Shown: piece after piece, positions 1-6,246 of the stretch
Numbering within the stretch: the first letter of the stretch is position 1
How the letters are laid out: each line of letters opens with the position of its first letter
The notes under the pieces: generated by a model
The model's database searches: none
The model's input: only the letters and a program-made list of their open reading frames with translations
What the model was told of the DNA's origin: nothing
Made by a program: the position numbers and the translations under genes
From: Ruminococcus sp. UBA5884
GTDB taxonomy: Bacteria > Bacillota > Clostridia > Oscillospirales > Ruminococcaceae
Direction of reading: 5' to 3'
NCBI GenBank assembly: GCA_002431975.1
Contig: DJFA01000054.1
Span: forward strand, 33,071-57,015
DNA: 23,945 nt

Positions 1-19
1 GACCATTGGTCGCCCCTAC
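1..19. repeat. Edge of a GC-rich inverted intergenic repeat
   Basis: The window opens with GACC-ATT-GGTC, a short inverted repeat, followed by GCCCCTAC. This looks like the right half of a hairpin element whose left arm (expected GTAGGGGC) would lie outside the window. It sits just downstream of the plsY stop codon. Similar GCCCC-based hairpins occur at 2184, 2446, 2945 and 3063, so it is probably one of a family of small intergenic repeats. Being cut by the window edge, it cannot be defined further. Confidence 0.4.
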
Positions 20-47
20 AAAAATAATTCATCGAATTTGCGTTAAT

Positions 48-719
48 CTACTGTTTTTTGCCAAATGAAAATTTATTTTCCGTACCGTTTTTAAGACGTT
101 TTATATTTGTTCTGTGCATATATATGAGCATAATGCTTGTAATCACTACAAAAACAGTATTCAGCGATGCCTGTGCAAGAGTATATGAACTTCTGAAATA
201 CTGAGTAAAGAATGTAACAAAAGGATATATAACCGCTGCGGAAATTGATGCAACGGATACATATCTGGTTATTGCAAGAACAACCGCAAAAAATGGTATT
301 ACTATACAGAATGACAACGGGTCAACTGCCAGAAGTACTGCCGCTGATACAAGGATACCCTTGCCGCCCTTGAAATTGTAGTATATCGGGAAAACATGAC
401 CTATAACAGCGAATATTCCGGCTATATAGCCTATAAATCTTGTATCATTGTCTGCTCCGAAACCTATTCCGAACCAGCTGAAAATACCTCTGCTTATTAA
501 AACTGCAAGCACTCCTTTTAACATATCTCCGAGGAGCGTAAACAATGCACATACCTTTCCGAAACATCTTAAAGTATTTGTAAGACCGGCATTTTTGCTT
601 CCGTAATCCCTTACATCAACGTGTTTTATAAGTTTTACAGTTATGATTGCTGAATTGCAGCTTCCGAGCAGATACGAAATCACTGCGGCAAGAAAAAATG
701 CTATGACATATTTAATCAT
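48..719 (-). CDS. plsY: Glycerol-3-phosphate acyltransferase PlsY
   Basis: PlsY is an integral membrane enzyme that transfers an acyl group from acyl-phosphate to glycerol-3-phosphate, giving lysophosphatidic acid, the first step of phospholipid synthesis in most Gram-positive bacteria. The 223-residue product has the usual family length and several hydrophobic helices. Conserved loops are visible: GSKNAGLTNTLR near residue 41 (family form GSxNxGxTN) and GHVFPIYYNFKGGKG near residue 107 (family form GHxFPxxxxFKGGKG). The ATG at 719 is preceded by an AAAGGAGTG ribosome binding site. It starts 17 bp after the stop of der, so the two are very likely cotranscribed; der-plsY is a frequent pair in Clostridia. 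Confidence 0.96.
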   Translation of the reverse strand: MIKYVIAFFLAAVISYLLGSCNSAIITVKLIKHVDVRDYGSKNAGLTNTLRCFGKVCALFTLLGDMLKGVLAVLISRGIFSWFGIGFGADNDTRFIGYIAGIFAVIGHVFPIYYNFKGGKGILVSAAVLLAVDPLSFCIVIPFFAVVLAITRYVSVASISAAVIYPFVTFFTQYFRSSYTLAQASLNTVFVVITSIMLIYMHRTNIKRLKNGTENKFSFGKKQ

Positions 720-736
720 AGTAATGAAACACTCCT

Positions 737-2065
737 TTATTTATCGCCGCCGCCTCTTTCACGGACTATAAATCTTACAGGAGTGCCTTCAAGACCAAAT
801 GATGAACGTATCTGATTTTCAAGATATCTCTGATATGAGAAATGGAAAAGGTCAGCCCTGTTTACGAATGTAACGAATGTAGGCGGTTTGGTTGATGCCT
901 GTGTCATATAGTAGATTTTAAGGCGTTTGCCCTTGTCTGAGGGCGGCTGGACTCTTGTAGTAGCATATGCAAGTATATCATTGAGCATACCGGTTGAAAT
1001 ACGCATTGAATTTTTTTCATTTACTTCTCTTATCATTCTGTAAAGCTGATTTACTCTCTGACCTGTTTTTGCTGAAATAAAAATCATAGGAACGTATGAC
1101 ATGAAGCTGAAATCATTTTCAAGTTTCTTTCTGTACTCGTCCATAGTCCTGCCGTTTTTCTCTATTGAATCCCATTTATTCACGGCAACTATTGAAGCTT
1201 TTCCCTGTTCATGGGCATATCCGGCAACCTTTGAATCCTGTTCAGTAAAGCCCACTTCTGCATCAATGACAGTCACGCATACATCTGCTCTGTCAACAGC
1301 CATATATGCCCTTAAAACGCTGTAATGCTCTACTTTTTCAGTAACCTTTGATTTTTTTCGTATTCCGGCAGTATCAATAAATACGAATTTACCCTCATCA
1401 TTTTCAATAACGGTATCGGTTGCATCTCTTGTAGTACCTGCGATATTTGAAACGATAACTCTTTCTTCCCCTGCAATTCTGTTGATAAGAGAGGATTTTC
1501 CTACATTAGGCTTACCGATAACGGCTACTTTGATATAGTCATCAGAATAATCGTCAGAAATTTCATCAGGGAAATAGCTTATTATCTCATCAAGCATATC
1601 ACCTGTACCGTGACCGTGAACAGATGAAACAGGATAAGGGTCGCCGAGTCCGAGATTATAAAATTCATATACTTCAAGAGGAATTTCACCTATTGAATCG
1701 CATTTATTTACGCATAACACAACAGGCTTGCCGCTTTTCTGAAGCATATCCGCAACTGCATAGTCATTGGCAGTAACTCCGCATTTTACATCGGTAACAA
1801 GGACTATAACATCAGCTTTCTGAATGGCAAGTTCAGCCTGTCTTCTCATCTGAGAGAGGATAACATCATCGCTTTCAGGTTCGATACCGCCGGTATCTAC
1901 TACCATAAATTCCCTGTTACGCCATTCACATTTTGAATAAATTCTGTCTCTTGTAACGCCCGGAGTATCTTCGACTATTGAAAGACGCTTTCCGATAAGC
2001 TTGTTGAAAAGCGTTGATTTTCCGACATTAGGGCGGCCGACAACTGCAACTATAGGCAATGCCAT
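737..2065 (-). CDS. der: Ribosome assembly GTPase Der (EngA)
   Basis: Der is a double-GTPase protein needed for assembly of the 50S ribosomal subunit. Both G domains are complete. The first has GRPNVGKST, DTPGVTRD, DTGG and NKCD; the second has GKPNVGKSS, DTAGIRKK and NKWD. A C-terminal KH-like domain follows and ends in the basic, glycine-rich tail RERGGGDK. The open frame extends upstream to an ATG at 2122, but the start is placed at 2065 (MALPIVAVVGRPN): this ATG has an AGGAGTG site 6-7 bases upstream and begins right at the first G domain, as usual for the family. That gives 442 residues, a typical length. It is the upstream gene of the der-plsY operon. Confidence 0.97.
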   Translation of the reverse strand: MALPIVAVVGRPNVGKSTLFNKLIGKRLSIVEDTPGVTRDRIYSKCEWRNREFMVVDTGGIEPESDDVILSQMRRQAELAIQKADVIVLVTDVKCGVTANDYAVADMLQKSGKPVVLCVNKCDSIGEIPLEVYEFYNLGLGDPYPVSSVHGHGTGDMLDEIISYFPDEISDDYSDDYIKVAVIGKPNVGKSSLINRIAGEERVIVSNIAGTTRDATDTVIENDEGKFVFIDTAGIRKKSKVTEKVEHYSVLRAYMAVDRADVCVTVIDAEVGFTEQDSKVAGYAHEQGKASIVAVNKWDSIEKNGRTMDEYRKKLENDFSFMSYVPMIFISAKTGQRVNQLYRMIREVNEKNSMRISTGMLNDILAYATTRVQPPSDKGKRLKIYYMTQASTKPPTFVTFVNRADLFHFSYQRYLENQIRSSFGLEGTPVRFIVRERGGGDK

Positions 2066-2133
2066 AAATATCACACTCCTTTTTTCACATATATTATTGC
2101 AAAATAAACTAAAATTATCCATATAAACAAAAA

Positions 2134-2157
2134 TAGAGGAAGACTCATCCTCCTCTA
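2134..2157 (-). terminator. Rho-independent terminator after rpmF
   Basis: On the minus strand a 7-bp stem (TAGAGGA / TCCTCTA) with a 10-base loop is followed directly by TTTTTGTTT. It lies downstream of rpmF and upstream of der and should end the yceD-rpmF transcript. Confidence 0.75.
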
Positions 2158-2183
2158 ATCTCGCATCATGTTTGTTTCAATAA

Positions 2184-2202
2184 CGCCCCTGCAAGAGGGG
2201 CG
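2184..2202. repeat. GC-rich hairpin repeat (perfect 7-bp arms)
   Basis: CGCCCCT and AGGGGCG form perfect 7-bp arms around the loop GCAAG. It lies between the rpmF stop and its terminator and has no T-run of its own, so it is probably an intergenic repeat or an mRNA-stabilising hairpin. A degenerate relative with a GCATA loop is at 2446-2464, and shorter GCCC-type hairpins lie at 2945 and 3063. Confidence 0.6.
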
Positions 2203-2221
2203 ATGGAAGAAGCGAAAAAGA

Positions 2222-2404
2222 TTACGCTTCTTTCTTAATTACCTCAACGCCCTTATAGAAACCGCAGTTCTTGCAAACCTTGTGCGGAGCAGTAAGTTCA
2301 CCGCAGTTAGAGCATTTGCAGAGTGCTGGAGCGTCTAATTTCCAAACGTTAGAACGTCTTTTGTCACGTCTAGCCTTAGAGGTTTTTCTCTTTGGTACAG
2401 CCAT
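2222..2404 (-). CDS. rpmF: 50S ribosomal protein L32
   Basis: This is a small structural protein of the large ribosomal subunit. The 60-residue product begins MAVPKRKTSKARRDKRRS, the hallmark L32 start, and carries the zinc-ribbon cysteines CxxC...CxxC (CSNC and CKNC) of the C+ form of L32. The ATG at 2404 has a strong AAGGAGGTG site. The gene follows yceD/DUF177 on the same strand with a gap of about 60 bp, the widely conserved yceD-rpmF arrangement. It reads from the consensus promoter at 3009-3037 and ends at the terminator at 2134-2157. Its last codons and the bases just after the stop are partly duplicated in the operon leader at 2961-3005. Confidence 0.97.
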   Translation of the reverse strand: MAVPKRKTSKARRDKRRSNVWKLDAPALCKCSNCGELTAPHKVCKNCGFYKGVEVIKKEA

Positions 2405-2445
2405 TATGGCACCTCCTTATATAGATTACAGTTGCTTTAATTATA

Positions 2446-2464
2446 TGCCCCTGCATAAGAGGCA
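2446..2464. repeat. GC-rich hairpin repeat, degenerate copy
   Basis: TGCCCCT and AGAGGCA are 7-base arms with one mismatch around the loop GCATA. The copy abuts the stop codon of the DUF177 gene. Size and loop resemble the hairpin at 2184-2202, which suggests one repeat family. Confidence 0.45.
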
Positions 2465-2465
2465 G

Positions 2466-2918
2466 CTAATCAGAAAGGCAGCTGCACTGTGACTCGTTCA
2501 AATCGCAACCGCATACCATGCATAAACCTTTACAGTCATCTTTGCAGAGCATTTTTGACGGAAGTTTAAGGAGCAAGTCCGACAGAGCAACTTCATTCAG
2601 GTCAACTGATTCACCGGAAGCGACTATATAATCATCGTTATCGGAATTATTGAGCGACCTTACGATTATATGCTCAAACTCATAGGAGTAATCCCTGTTG
2701 AGTTCTTTAAGACATCTGTCGCATATAAGCCTGAGAGTAAACTCAGTGGAAAAACGAGCGGTAACTATATCAGCACGGTTAAAAACACAGCCCTTTACTG
2801 ATACAGGAGATGCAAAGACATAACCCTGAATGGATTTAAGTTCATCAGGAGAAATTTCATAAGAAAAATCCTTTTTCAGTCCTGTAGTATTAAAAACATC
2901 TTTTAATTTCAAAACCAT
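2466..2918 (-). CDS. YceD/DUF177 family protein
   Basis: This belongs to the YceD (DUF177) family, which is almost always encoded directly upstream of rpmF; in several bacteria and plants members have been linked to 23S rRNA processing or accumulation. The 150-residue product has the typical central CDRCLKEL segment near residue 89 and a cysteine-rich C-terminus (CKDDCKGLCMVCGCDLNE) like that of Firmicute members, probably a metal site. The ATG at 2918 has an AGAGGTGG site. It is the first gene of a two-gene operon with rpmF. The family assignment is firm from context and motifs; the molecular role here is inferred. Confidence 0.9.
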   Translation of the reverse strand: MVLKLKDVFNTTGLKKDFSYEISPDELKSIQGYVFASPVSVKGCVFNRADIVTARFSTEFTLRLICDRCLKELNRDYSYEFEHIIVRSLNNSDNDDYIVASGESVDLNEVALSDLLLKLPSKMLCKDDCKGLCMVCGCDLNESQCSCLSD

Positions 2919-2944
2919 AATAATTCCACCTCTGTTTCAGTCCA

Positions 2945-2958
2945 CGCCCTGACGGGCG
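2945..2958. repeat. Short GC-rich hairpin in the yceD leader
   Basis: CGCCC and GGGCG pair around the loop TGAC. It lies within the transcribed leader, about 30 bp before the yceD start, and adjoins the segment that resembles the rpmF 3' end, in the same order as at 2184-2246. Confidence 0.45.
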
Positions 2959-2960
2959 GT

Positions 2961-3005
2961 CAAAGAAGCGAAAAATTACTCTTCTTTCTTAATTGCCACA
3001 ACAAC
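2961..3005 (-). repeat. Partial duplicate of the rpmF 3' end
   Basis: The stretch AAGAAGCGAAAAA, then TTACTCTTCTTTCTTAATT (plus strand) closely matches 2206-2243, which spans the last codons of rpmF and the bases after its stop. Read on the minus strand it would give ...AIKKEE-stop against VIKKEA-stop in L32. Each copy is followed by a GC-rich hairpin in the same orientation. No start codon or L32 core precedes this copy, so it is a relic or a repeated RNA element and not a gene. Confidence 0.6.
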
Positions 3006-3008
3006 TAT

Positions 3009-3037
3009 ATTATAATAAATAAATTAATTATTGTCAA
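3009..3037 (-). promoter_or_regulatory. Consensus promoter for yceD-rpmF
   Basis: On the minus strand TTGACA (3032-3037) and TATAAT (3009-3014) are separated by exactly 17 bp. Transcription would start near 3001-3003 and give a leader of about 80 nt before the DUF177 ATG. A strong promoter fits a ribosomal protein operon. Confidence 0.85.
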
Positions 3038-3062
3038 TAGTTTTTGGGATTATTTTAATGTC

Positions 3063-3084
3063 ATGCCCCTTAAAAGCGGGGCAT
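3063..3084. repeat. GC-rich hairpin between the P-loop gene and yceD
   Basis: ATGCCCC and GGGGCAT are perfect 7-bp arms around an 8-base loop. It follows the stop of the P-loop gene by 11 bp and has some T residues beyond it on the minus strand, so it may help end the upstream transcript. It belongs to the same class of GCCCC hairpins as 2184-2202. Confidence 0.5.
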
Positions 3085-3095
3085 AACTATTCAAA

Positions 3096-3503
3096 TCAGC
3101 CGATAAATTTTGTAACTGATTCAGGAAGTTCGCTGTTATCAGCAGAAATAGTGAATACAAGAGTAGTTTCTTCGCCTGTGAGAGCAGCGAGTTTGCCGAG
3201 GAGAATGCCGAGTTCATCGAAATCAGCACCGCCGATTTTAAGGATACCATCAATGAAGATTTCCTTGATATCATAATTTCCGGCAAGCATTCCAGCGATA
3301 AAGCCATAGAAAGCGTCGAAACCTTCAACCTTGAAATATTCTGAATCGCACCATCTTACCTTATAGCTGATTGCACGTCTGAGAGTATCTCCTTTTTCAA
3401 TGCATACGAGGTCGCCGTTAGTGCTTTTTACAGCATCATTAATCATATCGATAAGGATTTTTGTTTTTCCGGAACCTTTTTTACCGGTAATAAGTTTAAT
3501 CAT
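3096..3503 (-). CDS. Small P-loop ATP/GTP-binding protein of unknown function
   Basis: The product is 135 residues. A Walker A motif (GKKGSGKT, residues 7-14) stands at the very N-terminus after a single beta strand, and a Walker B-like strand IFID ends at Asp85. The remainder is a compact alpha/beta fold with no second recognisable domain; such a short protein is a bare P-loop domain. The ATG at 3503 has a GGAG site. It lies 72 bp downstream of pgi on the same strand, with two small palindromes in the gap (GCCG-AAAA-CGGC at 3519-3530 and GAACCATATGGTTC at 3547-3560). I do not recognise a named family and assign no function beyond nucleotide binding. Confidence 0.75.
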   Translation of the reverse strand: MIKLITGKKGSGKTKILIDMINDAVKSTNGDLVCIEKGDTLRRAISYKVRWCDSEYFKVEGFDAFYGFIAGMLAGNYDIKEIFIDGILKIGGADFDELGILLGKLAALTGEETTLVFTISADNSELPESVTKFIG

Positions 3504-3546
3504 AATACACTCCGTTCCGCCGAAAACGGCAATTTTTATTTTTCAA

Positions 3547-3560
3547 GAACCATATGGTTC
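3547..3560. repeat. 14-bp perfect palindrome downstream of pgi
   Basis: GAACCATATGGTTC lies 16 bp after the pgi stop codon. On the minus strand it is followed by TTGAAAAATAAAAATTG, so it may be a weak terminator, or an operator-like site before the P-loop gene. The evidence is symmetry and position only. Confidence 0.35.
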
Positions 3561-3575
3561 ATGTGAGTAAAGGAA

Positions 3576-4907
3576 TTAAAGCTGAGCTTCAAGCTCTGCC
3601 TTTTTGTCTTCATAGCCAGGTTTGCCGAGGAGAGCAAACATATTTTTCTTATAGCTTTCAACGCCAGGCTGATTGAACGGATTTACGCCGAGAACATAAC
3701 CTGAAACTGCACAGGCTTTTTCAAAGAAGTAAACCATATAGCCGAAGTTTTCCTCATCAGTTCCGTCAACTTCGATAACGATATTAGGAACTCCGCCCTT
3801 TGTATGAGCGAGAACAGTACCTTCAAAAGCCTTTCTGTTTACAACGGACATATTCTGGTTTGTAAGGAAGTTAAGACCATCAAGGTTAGCCTCATCGTCC
3901 TTGAGGAAGATATCTTTCTTAGGAGTCTTGATATCGAGGACTGTTTCAAAGAGGAGTTTTGAGCCGTCCTGAATGAACTGACCCATTGAATGGAGGTCAG
4001 CAGAGAAGTTTACTGATGCAGGGAAAAGACCCTTGCCGTCCTTGCCTTCGCTTTCGCCGAAAAGCTGCTTATACCATTCTGACATCATAAGCATGCATGG
4101 TTCATATGAAACGAGGAGTTCAGCAGCTTTGCCCTTTCTGTAGAAAATATTTCTGAGAGCAGCATATTTATAGCAGTCATTGTTGTCAAAGTCAGCAGTA
4201 AAGTCCTTCTGAGCCTGATAAGCACCCTTCATTACAGCGTCGATATCGCAGCCTGAAACAGCAATCGGGAGCAGTCCGACAGCAGTAAGAACTGAAAATC
4301 TTCCGCCGATATTGTCAGCGATAACGAAAGTTTCATAGCCTTCCTTGTCAGCGAGGTTTTTAAGAGTTCCTCTTTCCTTGTCAGTAGTACAGAAAATTCT
4401 GTTTTTAGCTTCTTCCTTGCCGTATTTGTCCTCAACGAGCTTTTTGAAGATTCTGAAAGCGAGAGCCGGTTCAGTTGTAGTACCTGATTTTGAGATAACG
4501 TTTACTGAAATATCCTTGCCTTCACATATTGAAAGTATTTCATTCATATAGGTTGAGCTGATATTATTTCCTACGAAGTAGATATCAGGAGTATCCTTTT
4601 TAAGATTATTGTAGAAAGGAGATTTCATCATTTCGATGGCAGCTCTTGCACCGAGATATGAACCGCCTATGCCGATTACGATAAGGATATCAGAATTTTT
4701 CTTGATTTTTTCGGCAGCAGCCTTAATTCTTGCAAATTCTTCCTTGTCATAATTTTCAGGAAGGTCGAGCCAGCCGAGAAAATCATTTCCCAGACCTGAA
4801 CCTTCATGCAGAACTGAAGCAGCAAGTTCAACCTGAGCCTTGATGCCGTCAAGTTCATCAGCATTTATAAAATTTTCCACATATTTTGTATTAAGCTTTA
4901 AAGACAT
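3576..4907 (-). CDS. pgi: Glucose-6-phosphate isomerase
   Basis: Pgi interconverts glucose-6-phosphate and fructose-6-phosphate in glycolysis and gluconeogenesis (cytoplasm). The 443-residue product matches the shorter Firmicute type. Visible motifs are GIGGSYLGARAAIE, the sugar-phosphate-binding SKSGTTTEPA, SEGKDGKGLFPASVNFSADLHSMGQ near the active site, and QPGVESYKKN near the C-terminus. The frame stays open to a TTG at 4922, but the ATG at 4907 is chosen because GGAGG (4916-4920) lies 8 bases before it and the TTG would overlap that site. A promoter at 4943-4971 drives it. It may be cotranscribed with the downstream P-loop gene. Confidence 0.97.
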   Translation of the reverse strand: MSLKLNTKYVENFINADELDGIKAQVELAASVLHEGSGLGNDFLGWLDLPENYDKEEFARIKAAAEKIKKNSDILIVIGIGGSYLGARAAIEMMKSPFYNNLKKDTPDIYFVGNNISSTYMNEILSICEGKDISVNVISKSGTTTEPALAFRIFKKLVEDKYGKEEAKNRIFCTTDKERGTLKNLADKEGYETFVIADNIGGRFSVLTAVGLLPIAVSGCDIDAVMKGAYQAQKDFTADFDNNDCYKYAALRNIFYRKGKAAELLVSYEPCMLMMSEWYKQLFGESEGKDGKGLFPASVNFSADLHSMGQFIQDGSKLLFETVLDIKTPKKDIFLKDDEANLDGLNFLTNQNMSVVNRKAFEGTVLAHTKGGVPNIVIEVDGTDEENFGYMVYFFEKACAVSGYVLGVNPFNQPGVESYKKNMFALLGKPGYEDKKAELEAQL

Positions 4908-4942
4908 TTCAAATTCCTCCAACCATAATTCTTACTTTACTA

Positions 4943-4971
4943 ATTTTACTATAGAAATTGACTTTTTGCAA
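4943..4971 (-). promoter_or_regulatory. Promoter for pgi
   Basis: On the minus strand TTGCAA (4966-4971) and TAAAAT (4943-4948) are spaced by 17 bp, about 30 bp upstream of the pgi start. Both boxes are one to two bases from consensus. Confidence 0.6.
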
Positions 4972-5014
4972 TAGAAATACTAATTATTGTTTAAATCTCA
5001 CAATTTACATCATA

Positions 5015-6166
5015 TTATTTCAGTAAACTTGTATAAATTCTTTTGAATGCAGTCCATGCCGTCATGGATTCAACGGGTTGAGCCGTCATTATATCAGTTC
5101 TGCAAAGCATTGTATCATCAAGATAGAACACCGCACAGCCGATTTTCTGGTTTCGGGCAACCGGAGCATTTATATATTTCGGGATTATCATAACGCATGA
5201 TATGTCATCAGTTCTGCCTGATGGAACTGCAAGAGCAGATATATTTCCGATTTTAAGTTCAACGGCACTGTCAGCTCCTCCTTTTACCTTTACGGGAAGC
5301 AGATATTCACTGCTGAGCATCGGAACAGTTGTCTGATATTGTGAAAATCCGGTATTTATAAGTTTTTCAGCATCTGAAAAGCGTTCATTCTTATCGCTGT
5401 ATCCGAGTACTACTGAAATATATGAGGAATTATCCCTGCGGACAGCTATTGCAGCACAGTTTCCTGACATCCGGGAATGACCGGCTTTTATTCCGAGAAT
5501 ACCTTTGCAGGTTCTTACAAGATTATTTTCATTAACAAGCTCCGTTGAGCCATCTCTTACATAGTCATGCCATATTGTCATATAATCCGTAAGTATCTTA
5601 TGCTTTATCATTTCACGGGCAAGCAAAGCCGTATCATATGCGGTTGAATGCTGGATATCATTGTCATAACCTGTACAGTCGGTATATACAGTATCATGCA
5701 TACCGAGTTCAAATGCTCTTGTGTTCATATGCTTTACAAATTCGGTTTCCGAACCATAAACAGCCTCTGCAAGGGCAACTGACGCATCATTGGCATTTCC
5801 AACTGCAACGCTTTTAATCAAATCCCCTGCGGACATTTTTTCTCCTGCAAGCAGCCATATTGTAGCCTGAGTCATTGAATTTGCATACGCTGATGCTGTA
5901 ATCATGGTATCTTCATCAATTACTCCGTTTTCAACCGCTTCAGCAGTCAGAAGAAGCGTCATCATTTTATTGAGAGTGCCGACAGGAACTTTTTCATAAC
6001 CGTTTTCATGCTGAAGAACCTGACCGGATTCCGCTTCCATAAGCAGTGAAGCCTTTATTTCCGGAGCATTTTCAGGATTATCATACGATACAGCATATAC
6101 TGATGTTTCCGTCAGTGATATCAGAAATATCACCATAAAGCAAATGACAATATTCTTTACTTTCAT
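5015..6166 (-). CDS. D-Ala-D-Ala carboxypeptidase-like protein (peptidase S11 family) with altered catalytic motifs
   Basis: The fold is that of low-molecular-weight penicillin-binding proteins (DacF/PBP5 type), secreted enzymes that trim the last D-alanine from peptidoglycan stem peptides. Start at 6166 is preferred over 6229: it gives 383 residues with a GGAGTG site and a clean signal peptide (MKVKNIVICFMVIFLIS, likely cleavage after SVYA). Family landmarks are present (LMEAESGQVL, GEKMSAGDLI, HSTAYDTALLAREMI). The catalytic motifs differ: SxxK reads TLNK (Thr64-Lys67), SxN reads NAN (124-126), and KTG reads KAG (227-229). No transmembrane anchor is evident at the C-terminus. It lies 80 bp after the large GGDEF-EAL gene. 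It may be a Thr-nucleophile variant, a non-catalytic peptidoglycan-binding paralogue, or active with relaxed motifs. Confidence 0.82.
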   Translation of the reverse strand: MKVKNIVICFMVIFLISLTETSVYAVSYDNPENAPEIKASLLMEAESGQVLQHENGYEKVPVGTLNKMMTLLLTAEAVENGVIDEDTMITASAYANSMTQATIWLLAGEKMSAGDLIKSVAVGNANDASVALAEAVYGSETEFVKHMNTRAFELGMHDTVYTDCTGYDNDIQHSTAYDTALLAREMIKHKILTDYMTIWHDYVRDGSTELVNENNLVRTCKGILGIKAGHSRMSGNCAAIAVRRDNSSYISVVLGYSDKNERFSDAEKLINTGFSQYQTTVPMLSSEYLLPVKVKGGADSAVELKIGNISALAVPSGRTDDISCVMIIPKYINAPVARNQKIGCAVFYLDDTMLCRTDIMTAQPVESMTAWTAFKRIYTSLLK

Positions 6167-6246
6167 TTCACCACTCCGGACATGAATATATTGAATGCAA
6201 ATCTGCATTAATATATGATATGAAAGCATTTGCAGGCAAATTCAGA

